Source: Lachnospiraceae bacterium
Lineage (GTDB): Bacteria > Bacillota > Clostridia > Lachnospirales > Lachnospiraceae
NCBI GenBank assembly: GCA_011959105.1
Contig: BLLU01000128.1
Coordinates: forward strand, 1-48,613
Direction: 5' to 3'
DNA: 48,613 bases
Part shown: in pieces, positions 36,264 through 44,257 of the stretch
How the letters are laid out: each line of letters begins with the position of its first letter
Numbering within the stretch: the first letter of the stretch is position 1
Made by a program: the position numbers and the translations under genes
The notes under the pieces: generated by a model
Databases searched by the model: none
Told to the model about the DNA's origin: nothing
The model's input: the letters and a program-made list of their open reading frames with translations, nothing else

Positions 36264-37556
36264 CTACTGCCGCTTGCTCACCAGGCCTTCGGAATACTGC
36301 TGTATCTCGTTCATCTTGGCCTTATAATCAAAGTTCGCATCGTTGAGCAGGGATACATACAGGTTGTACCATAACTTGTCATTGATATCCGACCACTCGG
36401 GGATATAATTGGCCGAGCGGGCATATTCCATGGTGTAGCCGATGGTTTCCATGGCCGCCGCCTTCTGAGGAGCGATCTCCAGCACATTTTCCAGAGAGTC
36501 TTTCACCGGGGGCGCGATCTTCCACTCAAAGAACGCCTGTGTCACCGCCTCCAAAGCCTTGTAAGCCAGTTCATTGCCCTCCAGGGACTTGGCCATTACC
36601 GTAGAAGCCGTCCAGTCAAAACTCCAGGCCCCGCCGTCATCACACATGGGCATGGGCGCATAGCCGATCTGGAACTGTTCGTCCTCACCCATGGCGGCAA
36701 TCTTGTTCTCAAAATTATCCTGCATACCGCCGAAATACATGGCTACCCGCTGCTTCTCAAACCACACATTGTTGTCGCCCAGGCTGGCCACCTCCGCATA
36801 TCTGGGACTGAGATTCTCCGCCACAATGGTCTGCAGATAGCCCATTCCCTTCTGTGCCTCCGGGTTGCTCAGCAGAATGGTCTGCCCGTCCTCGGCGATG
36901 ATGTCCCCGCCTCCGGCCCAGATAAAAGTCTCTATATTGGGCCAGCCGTCCACCACGGTGCCATAGACGGTATTGCCCCTGTACTCCTGTCCGCTGAACT
37001 TCCGGCATACATCCAGAAATTCCTCCCAGGTCCAGTCATCCTGCGGCCCGGGACAGGCGATACCCAGTTCGTCAAACATGTCCTTATTGTAATAAACAAT
37101 CAAAGGATTGGCGATCCAGGGCAGTCCCCAATAGGAACCGTCATACATGGAGGAGGCAACCACTCCCTCGTAGTACATATCCGGCGTCAGGTTCTCACTG
37201 CCCTGAAATTGTTCCGTGATATTGGCCAGCGCTCCCATCTGAGCATATTTGGAAATCAGTTCTTGGGTCATCCAGAAGAAATCCGGGCAATTCTTGGCCG
37301 CAATCTTCGTGGAAATCTTTACATAATAGTCCGAGGGGATGCTGAGAACCTCGATTTTATACTCTCCGCCCGCCGCCTCATTCACTTTGTTGATGATGGC
37401 CTGAAACTCCTCCAGTTCCGTGCCGGCCGCCCATGTGGCAAAAGTGAATGTGTTCTTCTCCTTCTCCTCCTTGCCGCAGCCGGATAAAAGACCTGTCAGC
37501 ATCGCCAGAGCCAGTCCCAGGCTGAGCACCTTCCTGATTGATACCTTCTTTTTCAC
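36264..37556 (-). CDS. ABC sugar-binding lipoprotein
   Basis: 430 residues from GTG 37556, which has GGGAGG upstream; an ATG at 37583 in frame has none. Signal peptide with lipobox (TGLLSGCG). Family-1 solute-binding pattern: FTFATWAAGTELEEFQAIIN, CPDFFWMTQELISKYAQMG, GLPWIANPLIVYYNKDMFDE. It captures an oligosaccharide outside the membrane and passes it to the two permeases. First gene of the locus, directly after a promoter with operator-like repeats. Confidence 0.92.
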   Translation of the reverse strand: MKKKVSIRKVLSLGLALAMLTGLLSGCGKEEKEKNTFTFATWAAGTELEEFQAIINKVNEAAGGEYKIEVLSIPSDYYVKISTKIAAKNCPDFFWMTQELISKYAQMGALANITEQFQGSENLTPDMYYEGVVASSMYDGSYWGLPWIANPLIVYYNKDMFDELGIACPGPQDDWTWEEFLDVCRKFSGQEYRGNTVYGTVVDGWPNIETFIWAGGGDIIAEDGQTILLSNPEAQKGMGYLQTIVAENLSPRYAEVASLGDNNVWFEKQRVAMYFGGMQDNFENKIAAMGEDEQFQIGYAPMPMCDDGGAWSFDWTASTVMAKSLEGNELAYKALEAVTQAFFEWKIAPPVKDSLENVLEIAPQKAAAMETIGYTMEYARSANYIPEWSDINDKLWYNLYVSLLNDANFDYKAKMNEIQQYSEGLVSKRQ

Positions 37557-37592
37557 TTTGCGCCTCCCTGCCTTTCTATGCATTTTGTAACT

Positions 37593-37605
37593 TTACATTT
37601 TGTAA
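37593..37605. promoter_or_regulatory. operator-like palindrome at the transcription start
   Basis: TTACATTTTGTAA has TTACA/TGTAA arms around TTT and lies five bases past the -10 box, a position where a repressor would block transcription. Nearby relatives: TTGTACATATATACAA (37654-37669) and TTGTAACTGTACAA (37716-37729). Confidence 0.55.
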
Positions 37606-37609
37606 GTCT

Positions 37610-37637
37610 ATATTACCATATCCAGGATATAAGTCAA
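37610..37637 (-). promoter_or_regulatory. sigma-A promoter of the carbohydrate locus
   Basis: On the minus strand TTGACT (37632-37637) and TAATAT (37610-37615) are 16 bases apart, about 55 bases before the GTG start. Confidence 0.7.
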
Positions 37638-37639
37638 GT

Positions 37640-37829
37640 GACTTCTTTTCATTTTGTACATATATACAAGTTTTAAACTCTGTTTTGTAGCAAAACTCAC
37701 AGTTCTTTAGTGGGTTTGTAACTGTACAATATCCTCTTGTGCTATCCATTCCCGCCTGTGATTCCTCTTTAGTCTCTCCAATATGAAGAATCCTATGTAT
37801 TCGGATTTTTTAATGAAAATTTTGAACTG
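37640..37829. other. intergenic region with TTGTA/TACAA palindromes
   Basis: No gene is seen. The stretch 37654-37729 holds TTGTACATATATACAA, GTTTTGTAGCAAAAC (37682-37696) and TTGTAACTGTACAA, all palindromic, upstream of the promoter. They are spaced about 28-34 bases apart. They may form a multi-site operator. Confidence 0.5.
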
Positions 37830-37874
37830 AAAAAAGGCGGAAACAGCCTCTCCTATCAAAAGGCCATTTCCGCC
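37830..37874 (-). terminator. terminator after the spore-coat genes
   Basis: On the minus strand GGCGGAAA pairs perfectly with TTTCCGCC and is followed by TTTTTT. It lies downstream of the coat gene ending at 37915. Confidence 0.8.
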
Positions 37875-37914
37875 GCTTTATTCCATTTTACTTAGATCTG
37901 CCGTTTAACGCCTC

Positions 37915-38175
37915 TTATAATGTCTTGCTGGTGAAAAGACTCTTCACATGGGCCACTTCCTCTTCGGTGGCCTTGCTGGCGGGCACATAGTAAGACTTCT
38001 CACGGGCAATGCCGTACAGCTCTTCCTGGCACTGCTCGCAGGCATTGCGAAACTGCTTCAAAGTCTGCTTAAGTTCCTTATTCTCCGTCTGGGGAATCAT
38101 CTCGGCATAGCGCACCAGTTCCCCGTTGATACCGGTCAGGGTATCCGCTACCATGGTTTTTTCCTGCATCTGCAT
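37915..38175 (-). CDS. CotF-like spore coat protein
   Basis: 86 residues: MVADTLTGINGELVRYAEMI, LKQFRNACEQCQEELYGIAR, EKSYYVPASKA. This resembles the helical, ferritin-like CotF family of spore coat proteins (YhcQ type). It forms a pair with the next gene upstream, 43 bases away. It is presumably made in the mother cell late in sporulation, although no sigma-E/K promoter was identified. Confidence 0.8.
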   Translation of the reverse strand: MQMQEKTMVADTLTGINGELVRYAEMIPQTENKELKQTLKQFRNACEQCQEELYGIAREKSYYVPASKATEEEVAHVKSLFTSKTL

Positions 38176-38218
38176 CGTCTGCTCCTCCTATCTTAGATCC
38201 GCTTATTTTCCGCCGGTT

Positions 38219-38404
38219 CTACCCTAAAAACTTCATCAACTGCTGTTTGTTCTGCATGGCAGACTGGGCACCTTTCTCAAAAAACTGTTTGATCTGGGGA
38301 TCCTGGGCGCCCTCCGCGTACTCCTTCATCTTGCAGTGGGTGGTGTCATAACCGCCGATCAGGTGTCTGAGATTCTGCAATTCAAGTTCTGAAATGTTGG
38401 ACAT
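38219..38404 (-). CDS. CotF-related spore coat protein
   Basis: 61 residues: LQNLRHLIGGYDTTHCKMKE, YAEGAQDPQIKQFFEKGAQS, ending QQLMKFLG. This is the N-terminal half-type of CotF proteins. First gene of the coat pair. The ribosome site AGGAGG is strong. Confidence 0.8.
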   Translation of the reverse strand: MSNISELELQNLRHLIGGYDTTHCKMKEYAEGAQDPQIKQFFEKGAQSAMQNKQQLMKFLG

Positions 38405-38543
38405 GTCTCTACCTCCTTATGAAAGTCCCGCAGTTGTCCGAACAACCGCTTTTTGAATTCCAGAGATAGTATGTGTCCACAGAGGATTTCCTATGCATTT
38501 GCACAATATGTTATTTTATGTCAAATTTAAGATTTACTTCTCA

Positions 38544-38720
38544 TTACATTTGATGACGTACCACGCCGTACTCATCGTCAGGCCGGTAATAAGGACAGGC
38601 TCCCTGGGAACCCGTGAGAAAACGGTACATCTCGTCCTCGTCCAGATTTACCAGACAGTAATAGTATTCCTCATCCTCGTCAAAAACATAATTGACACAA
38701 GTGTCACAATTCGACGCCAT
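38544..38720 (-). CDS. small Cys-containing protein (DUF6472-like)
   Basis: 58 residues from ATG 38720 to TAA 38544: MASNCDTCVNYVFDEDEEYY, then CLVNLDEDEMYRFLTG and CPYYRPDDEYGVVRHQM. Four Cys (CxxC, then two single) suggest a zinc site. Small proteins of this form are widespread in Lachnospiraceae; their function is not known. AAGGAG precedes the start. It lies between rsmI and the coat genes. Confidence 0.8.
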   Translation of the reverse strand: MASNCDTCVNYVFDEDEEYYYCLVNLDEDEMYRFLTGSQGACPYYRPDDEYGVVRHQM

Positions 38721-38793
38721 ATGTTCTCCTTCCTTAAGCTGCCCGCATATCCTGTATTACTGCGTTTTTCTGAAAACCGTTCCAGAGCATATA

Positions 38794-39636
38794 TCATTCC
38801 ACATGAAGATGCCGATAGATATCTCTCTTGCTCAACCCCCGGTCCCTGGCTACCTGTTTCATGGCCGCTTTCTCGTCCAATCCCTGCATACGATAGTATT
38901 CCATATGCTCCTCTATGGATTTGTCCTCCCAGGCCGCGATATCTTCCTGCTTTTTCTGCGCCAGACTTTTCCCCTCGATAACCAGTACGTATTCTCCCCT
39001 GGGCTCCTCCTCCCGATAGTAGGCCAAAGCCCCCTCCAAGGTGGTGGGCATCACCGTCTCAAAGCGTTTGGTCAGTTCCCTGCACAGGGTAATCCGACGC
39101 TGTCCCAGAACTCGGTACAGTTCCTCCAGTGTTCTTACCAGATGGTGGGGCGCCTCGTAAAGTATTATGGTGCGGCTCTCCTGGGACAGCTCCTGCAGAA
39201 CCGCCGCTTTATCCCTTTTCTCCGCAGGCAGGAATCCTTCAAAGCAAAAGCGCCTGGTAGACAGCCCTGAAAGCGTCAGGGCGGTGATACAGGCTGCCGG
39301 ACCGGGCAGACTGGTGACGGGTATGCCCTGTTCCAGACACATGCGCACCAGCACTTCCCCCGGATCGGAGATGGCGGGAGTCCCCGCGTCCGTGATCAGC
39401 GCCACATTCTGCCCCGCCAGCAGTCTTTCCGTCAGCAGCTGTGCCTTCTCCACCTTGTTATATTCATGATAGCTGGTCATGGGGGTATGGATGTCAAAAT
39501 GATTCAATAATTTAATGCTGTTGCGGGTGTCCTCCGCCGCAATCACATCCACCATATTCAAAGTTTCCACCACCCTGGGGGTCATATCCCCCAAATTCCC
39601 GATGGGGGTGGCGCACAGATACAATGTACCGGCCAT
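38794..39636 (-). CDS. rsmI: 16S rRNA (cytidine-1402-2'-O)-methyltransferase
   Basis: 280 residues. Motifs of the family: LYLCATPIGNLGDMTPRVVE, AAEDTRNSIKLLNHF, LITDAGTPAISDPGEVLVRM, LPGPAACITALTLSGL. It methylates the ribose of C1402 in the 30S decoding centre using S-adenosylmethionine. The order trmN6-rsmI matches yabB-yabC in Bacillus. Confidence 0.95.
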   Translation of the reverse strand: MAGTLYLCATPIGNLGDMTPRVVETLNMVDVIAAEDTRNSIKLLNHFDIHTPMTSYHEYNKVEKAQLLTERLLAGQNVALITDAGTPAISDPGEVLVRMCLEQGIPVTSLPGPAACITALTLSGLSTRRFCFEGFLPAEKRDKAAVLQELSQESRTIILYEAPHHLVRTLEELYRVLGQRRITLCRELTKRFETVMPTTLEGALAYYREEEPRGEYVLVIEGKSLAQKKQEDIAAWEDKSIEEHMEYYRMQGLDEKAAMKQVARDRGLSKRDIYRHLHVE

Positions 39637-39723
39637 ATCCTGTCCTCCCTGCTTTTCTCACGTCTCCCGGCCCCCATGTCCCTCCCTGAAGAAGCACCAG
39701 AGGAACGGTGTCCGCTTATTATG

Positions 39724-40497
39724 TCAAAATCCATACTGTTGACAAATCTCCTGGCTGTACTTGCCCTGCTCCTGAAAAATGATCAGGGGTTTCTCCACTG
39801 TCATACGGGGTTTGCCGCCTCTCACTGCCTCCACCAGAACCATGTTGGGTTCTCTGTCCACATAAGGATGTACCAGGCGCATTCTCTTGGGTTCCAGTCT
39901 GTACTCCACCAGCAGGGAAATAATTTCCGCCAGCCGAAAGGGCCTGTGTACCAGATAAAAATGCCCGCCCGGCTTCAGCAGCCTGGCGGTCTGGCCCACC
40001 ACATCCTCCAGAGTGCAGAGAATCTCGTGCCGGGCAATCGCCTTGGGGGCCTCCGGGTTGGCCAGCCCGTGATTACCGATCATATAAGGGGGATTACAGG
40101 TGACCACGTCAAAAGAAGCAGACGAAAAGTAATGGCCTGCTTCCCTGATATCCCCTGTTACAATGTCTATTTTCTCTTCCAATCCGTTGAGCAGCACGCT
40201 GCGCCGGGCCATATCCGCGCTTTCCTCCTGGATCTCCAGGCCGGTGAGATGAGCCGCCCCGGTCCTGGCCTCCATGAGTATGGGGATAATCCCCGTGCCG
40301 GTGCACAGGTCCAGCACCCGTTCCCCCTCTCTGGCCCCTGCAAAGCCGGAGAGCAGCACCGCATCCATGCCAAAGCAGAATTTGTCCGGATGCTGGATGA
40401 TCCGATATCCGTTGCGCTGCAAATCGTCAAGGCGCTCCCCATCCTTCAGCATACCGGCTTCCGGATTTCCCGGTTCAATCATTCTGTTCCCACTCAT
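39724..40497 (-). CDS. trmN6: tRNA1(Val) (adenine-37-N6)-methyltransferase-type enzyme
   Basis: 257 residues from ATG 40497, overlapping the ricT stop by 23 bases; ATG 40482 or 40452 are other possible starts. The methyltransferase fold is clear: VLDLCTGTGIIPILMEARTG (SAM motif), GLEIQEESADMARRSVLLNG, and VTCNPPYMIGN, the NPPY motif of N6-adenine methyltransferases. Relatives begin near DLQRNGYRIIQHPDKFCFGM, as here. It is the YabB/TrmN6 gene of this conserved block. Confidence 0.9.
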   Translation of the reverse strand: MSGNRMIEPGNPEAGMLKDGERLDDLQRNGYRIIQHPDKFCFGMDAVLLSGFAGAREGERVLDLCTGTGIIPILMEARTGAAHLTGLEIQEESADMARRSVLLNGLEEKIDIVTGDIREAGHYFSSASFDVVTCNPPYMIGNHGLANPEAPKAIARHEILCTLEDVVGQTARLLKPGGHFYLVHRPFRLAEIISLLVEYRLEPKRMRLVHPYVDREPNMVLVEAVRGGKPRMTVEKPLIIFQEQGKYSQEICQQYGF

Positions 40498-42013
40498 GAT
40501 CACTGCGCTCCCTGCGCGGGCGATTACCCGGGGTGCCCTGACGGTGGCTGTGGGAATCGCCTCTCCGGCGGTTCTCTCCCCGCTCCTGGCGTTCTCCTCT
40601 GCCCTGGCGTTCAGGCCTGTTCTCCTGATATTCACGACGATCCGATCCTCGGTCCCGCCGGGCATTTCCCTCGCCCCGCTCATATCTGCCGCGGCGGCTC
40701 TGGCCTCCCTCCCGGCTGTACCGCTCGCTTCGGTCCTGGCTTCCCTCCCGGCTGTAGCGCTCACTCCGGTCCTGGCCTCCCTCCCGGCTGTAGCGCTCGC
40801 TCCGGTCCTGGTTTCCTTCCCGGCTGTACCGCTCGCTCCGGTCCTGGCTTCCTTCCCGGCTGTACCGCTCGCTTCGGTCCTGGCCTCCTTCCCGGCTGTA
40901 GCGCTCGCTCCGATCCTGGTTTCCCTCCCGGCTGTACCGCTGCCGTTCCCCGCTTTCCTGCTGCCGCTGGCCATGCTCCTGACGTCTATCCCTGCCTGCC
41001 CGTTCTCTTCCCGTCCTGACGGGCCGTTCCTGCCGCTCGCGTTTCTCGGCTCCCGCTTCTCCGAATCTGTCGCTCCGCTCCTGCTTTCCGTCCCGGGAAT
41101 CCGATTGCTCCTCCCGGCTCTCCAGCTGATCCTCCTGCTCCATGCGTTCCAGTTCCTGCAATTCCTCCTTGGACAGTTCCATCTGTTCCTTCTTGCTGTG
41201 GCGGCGTCTAAAACGCAGTTCTTCCACCGGATATTCCAGGATTTCCTTCTCATCCTCCTTATCCACCACCACTTTTACCAGTTGGCGCAGCACATTTACA
41301 CTCTGCACCTGCCCCTTGAGTCCGTCCTCGGTGGTCACAAAGTCACCGATGCCGGGAAGTCTGCGGTTCAATTCCTCATAGGTGTCTTCTTCATGCTTCA
41401 GACAGCACATCAGCCTGCCGCACACGCCGGAAATTTTGGTGGGATTCAGAGACAGATTCTGCTCCTTGGCCATTTTAATGGACACGGGTATGAAATCCGA
41501 CAGATGGGTATGGCAGCACAGAGGTCTGCCGCAGATTCCGATTCCCCCCAGAATCTTGGTTTCGTCTCGAACGCCGATCTGCCGAAGTTCTATACGGGTC
41601 TTGAACACGCCTGCCAGATCCTTGACCAGTTCGCGGAAATCAATGCGTCCGTCTGCGGTAAAGTAAAACAACACCTTATTATTGTCAAAGGTGTACTCCG
41701 CATCAATCAGTTTCATCTCCAGCCCATGCTTCTGAATCTTTTCCAGGCATATCTTATAGGCCTCTTTCTCCTTCCGCTTGTTGTCCGCCTCCTGCTGCCT
41801 GTCCCGTTCATTGGCCAATCGAAGCACCGGCTTTAAGGGCTGGACCACTTTGTCGTCCGTCACTTCTCTGGCATCGCTCACCGCCGTCCCAAATTCTATG
41901 CCTCTGGCAGTCTCCACGATTACATTGTCTCCCCGCTTTATTTCAAATTGCAGCGGATCAAAAAAATAAATTTTGCCTGCGGTGCGGAACCTGATACCTA
42001 CTACTTTTGTCAT
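40475..42013 (-). CDS. ricT: PSP1-domain sporulation/RNA-processing factor RicT (YaaT) with repeat tail
   Basis: 512 residues; usual length about 275-300. Residues 1-270 are the PSP1 domain with six Cys (GICGRPLCC: 161, 166, 167; GVCGRLMCC: 198, 203, 204), which in the RicA-RicF-RicT complex bind Fe-S clusters. That complex stimulates RNase Y processing and the sporulation phosphorelay. From residue 290 the tail is disordered, Arg/Glu/Gln-rich, with six copies of RYSREGxQDRSE (residues 359-430). A partial seventh copy follows, then RRGRYERGEG and NRPERQGRGERQERGE. The tail resembles RNA-binding Arg-rich regions. Confidence 0.93.
   Translation of the reverse strand: MTKVVGIRFRTAGKIYFFDPLQFEIKRGDNVIVETARGIEFGTAVSDAREVTDDKVVQPLKPVLRLANERDRQQEADNKRKEKEAYKICLEKIQKHGLEMKLIDAEYTFDNNKVLFYFTADGRIDFRELVKDLAGVFKTRIELRQIGVRDETKILGGIGICGRPLCCHTHLSDFIPVSIKMAKEQNLSLNPTKISGVCGRLMCCLKHEEDTYEELNRRLPGIGDFVTTEDGLKGQVQSVNVLRQLVKVVVDKEDEKEILEYPVEELRFRRRHSKKEQMELSKEELQELERMEQEDQLESREEQSDSRDGKQERSDRFGEAGAEKRERQERPVRTGRERAGRDRRQEHGQRQQESGERQRYSREGNQDRSERYSREGGQDRSERYSREGSQDRSERYSREGNQDRSERYSREGGQDRSERYSREGSQDRSERYSREGGQSRRGRYERGEGNARRDRGSDRREYQENRPERQGRGERQERGENRRRGDSHSHRQGTPGNRPRRERSDHEWEQND
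40688..40939. repeat. 36-bp tandem repeats in the ricT tail
   Basis: Six full and one partial copies of a 36-base unit encode RYSREGxQDRSE. The variable residue runs N,G,S,N,G,S,G, so a 108-base block seems to have been duplicated as a whole. Confidence 0.85.
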
Positions 42014-42133
42014 CTATATACCTCACTTTTAAACATTATAAAAAATAGCAAAACGCCTTCGTTTTCATAGTATGTTTCACAAATATTTTAAACATTCTAA
42101 CACAATTCAATATGTAAAGGAAGAGGAAAATTC

Positions 42134-43126
42134 TTACCCGTTTTCCTTCATTTCCAGAAAAAGCAGTTCCATTGCCAGATCAAAATTCACATTGGCATCC
42201 AGGCGTCTCTTGGCCTTGTCCAGCGAGCGGATCACATTTTCGATGCCCTCGTAACTGCTGCGCCCCGCCACCTTCCGGATGGTCTGGATCTCCTCCCGGA
42301 ACACCAGATGGTTCACATCGGCTGTGGCCTTGAACAGCAGCACGTCCCGATACCAGATAGCCAGGATATCCAGATAATCGTTGACCTCCAGTTTATACTC
42401 CCCTGCTTTTTTCACAGCCGTGACAATCTCCGGGATCTCCATTTCCTGCAAATATTTCAGCAGTGCCAGTGCTTCGCTCTTCACGTTCTCGAACTCCTCA
42501 CTGGATGCCAGTGCCTTGGCCTTCCCCACATTGCCCCTGGCAAAAGCCACGCACACATCTGCTTTGTAATCCGGCACCTGCATTTCTTCCATCAGATACT
42601 TTTTCACCAAAGCATCTCTCACGGGCTTCATGTTCAGCAGTACACAGCGGCTAAGGATGGTGGGCAGCAAAGTGTTGACATTGGATACCAACAGCAGAAT
42701 CACCGCGTACTCCGGCGGCTCCTCCAAAGTTTTCAGGATGGCGTTCTGCGCCTGGGGCGTCATTTTTTCCGCCTCATTGATGATATAAACCTTATAGCGG
42801 CTGCTGTAGGGCTTTATGGCAACATCATTGTTCACCTGCGTGCGAATATCGTCAACGCTGATGGTGTTGGGCTTCTCATGGCTCACATAGATGATATCCG
42901 GCTGGTTCCCGGACAAGGCCTGCCTGCAGGAATGACATTGGCCGCAAGGCTCTATGTCCCCCTGTTCACACTGCAGCGCCGTCGCAAATATCCGGGCAAT
43001 AAATTCTTTGCCGGAGGACTTTTCCCCGTTGATAATATAAGCATGGGATACCTTCTGTGTCTCCAACGCTCCCTGCAGATGCGCCTTGAGCTGCTCCTGC
43101 CCTACGATATCTTGAAATCCTGCCAT
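42134..43126 (-). CDS. holB: DNA polymerase III subunit delta prime
   Basis: 330 residues. AAA+ clamp-loader fold: VSHAYIINGEKSSGKEFIAR (P-loop), zinc Cys (CEQGDIEPCGQCHSC), YIINEAEKMTPQAQNAILKT, LEEPPEYAVILL, and ILSRCVLLNMKPV (SRC motif). It takes part in loading the sliding clamp. yaaR lies upstream and ricT downstream, as in Bacillus. A weak hairpin (AAAACG/CGTTTT, 42051-42066) lies after the stop. Confidence 0.94.
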   Translation of the reverse strand: MAGFQDIVGQEQLKAHLQGALETQKVSHAYIINGEKSSGKEFIARIFATALQCEQGDIEPCGQCHSCRQALSGNQPDIIYVSHEKPNTISVDDIRTQVNNDVAIKPYSSRYKVYIINEAEKMTPQAQNAILKTLEEPPEYAVILLLVSNVNTLLPTILSRCVLLNMKPVRDALVKKYLMEEMQVPDYKADVCVAFARGNVGKAKALASSEEFENVKSEALALLKYLQEMEIPEIVTAVKKAGEYKLEVNDYLDILAIWYRDVLLFKATADVNHLVFREEIQTIRKVAGRSSYEGIENVIRSLDKAKRRLDANVNFDLAMELLFLEMKENG

Positions 43127-43205
43127 TTTGCCCCCTATCCGGGCGCTGCGTCCTCCCTGCCGGCACGCCGCACCGACGGTACAAAAGCAACTCCCTGCTC
43201 ATTTG

Positions 43206-43646
43206 TCACATGAAAATATCCAGCAGCAATCCTCTGATCTCACCGATCTTGGAGAGGATTGCCAGATTATCCTTCTCGTCCTTCATCAGTTCCTGGGCCA
43301 GGTCATCCAGATTCTGATCCACCAGCCGCACGATACCATAGACCCGGTGTCTCCCCTTCCGGTCCAGAAAATTCTCTCTGGAGAAAGAATGGGACCGGCT
43401 GATGATTTCGTTCATAAACTCCTTGACCAACCCCCGGTAATGCTTCATGTCCCGAAGGTCCTTGCGTTTCGCCAGCTTCTCTCCCTCCATGGTAATCTGT
43501 TCCATCAGGCCGCTGAGCCGCTCCTGCAGTTCGGCCTCCTCTATATGGCTGGCCAGCGTAAACTTGAAATTACCGTCCGCCTGCTGGACCGGGGCGGTAT
43601 TTTCCACCGGCATGGTATTATTTACTTGGTTTACTTTGATATCCAT
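43206..43646 (-). CDS. yaaR: YaaR family protein (DUF327)
   Basis: 146 residues: [60 protein letters not shown]. This matches DUF327, a helical protein found beside holB in Firmicutes; its role is not established. Confidence 0.88.
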   Translation of the reverse strand: MDIKVNQVNNTMPVENTAPVQQADGNFKFTLASHIEEAELQERLSGLMEQITMEGEKLAKRKDLRDMKHYRGLVKEFMNEIISRSHSFSRENFLDRKGRHRVYGIVRLVDQNLDDLAQELMKDEKDNLAILSKIGEIRGLLLDIFM

Positions 43647-43661
43647 ATGGCTTCCCCCGGC

Positions 43662-44252
43662 TCACTGCCTGCACTGCTCTATGTATCCATGAATTTCCTC
43701 CAGGCAGCGCTCCAAATCTTCATTTCGAAATCTTCTGGTGATCCCCGCCTGAGCAATACGCTTCTCGGAAAAATCCTGGCTGTCCGCCAGAAATCTGCGG
43801 CACATCTCCTCATACCTGGGATGCTGCTGGGCCTGCTCCCTGGCCAGCGCTCTGGCCAGGCGTTCTCCATCGTCCAATTCCACCAGCACAGGCAATACCC
43901 GCTCGGGTCCATAGTAATCCCGGAGACTTAGATAGACATCCAGCGTGCCGATCAGACAGTGATCCGCCGCCTCCAGGTCAATTTTATCATCCGCCACTGT
44001 GAAATACCGCCATAGTCCGTGGACAGTCCTGTAGGACCGCTCCTCAATAATCCTGCCTTCAACGTTCAGTCTGCGAAATCCTTCCTCGTCCGTAAAATAG
44101 TACTCCACACCGTCCTGCTCCCCGGCCCGTATAGGCCGGGTGGTATAGGGCACGATGGGACGCAGCCCCAACTCCCTGTCCGACATCAGATGCTTATATA
44201 GGGTGTCTTTTCCAGAGGAACTTTTCCCCATCAGACATATTATTTTGCCCAT
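43662..44252 (-). CDS. guanylate kinase-like protein
   Basis: 196 residues. P-loop MGKSSSGKDTL, then LRPIVPYTTRPIRAGEQDGV and EYYFTDEEGFRRL, the nucleotide-binding start of guanylate kinases. The later part (LARALAREQAQQHPRYEEMC, RRFLADSQDF) departs from house-keeping Gmk. It lies where thymidylate kinase sits in Bacillus. A GMP-type kinase is likely, but it may be a diverged paralogue with another partner. Confidence 0.8.
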   Translation of the reverse strand: MGKIICLMGKSSSGKDTLYKHLMSDRELGLRPIVPYTTRPIRAGEQDGVEYYFTDEEGFRRLNVEGRIIEERSYRTVHGLWRYFTVADDKIDLEAADHCLIGTLDVYLSLRDYYGPERVLPVLVELDDGERLARALAREQAQQHPRYEEMCRRFLADSQDFSEKRIAQAGITRRFRNEDLERCLEEIHGYIEQCRQ

Positions 44253-44257
44253 AGTTC

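Noticed and set aside
40688..40939. CRISPR-like array
   Set aside because: The units are contiguous 36-base tandem repeats without spacers and lie in frame within ricT.
39676..41019. Plus-strand frame of 447 codons over trmN6
   Set aside because: Antisense shadow; its Gly/Pro-rich repeats mirror the ricT tail.
40498..41253. N-terminal extension of the trmN6 frame through the ricT tail
   Set aside because: The Arg/Gly/Ala-rich residues come from reading the ricT repeats in another frame; the methyltransferase domain starts after 40497.
40274..41836. Long plus-strand open frame (520 codons) opposite ricT
   Set aside because: It is the mirror of the Arg-rich repeat tail and PSP1 domain; its Pro/Ala/Leu repeats are produced by the 36-base units read backwards, and it has no ribosome site.
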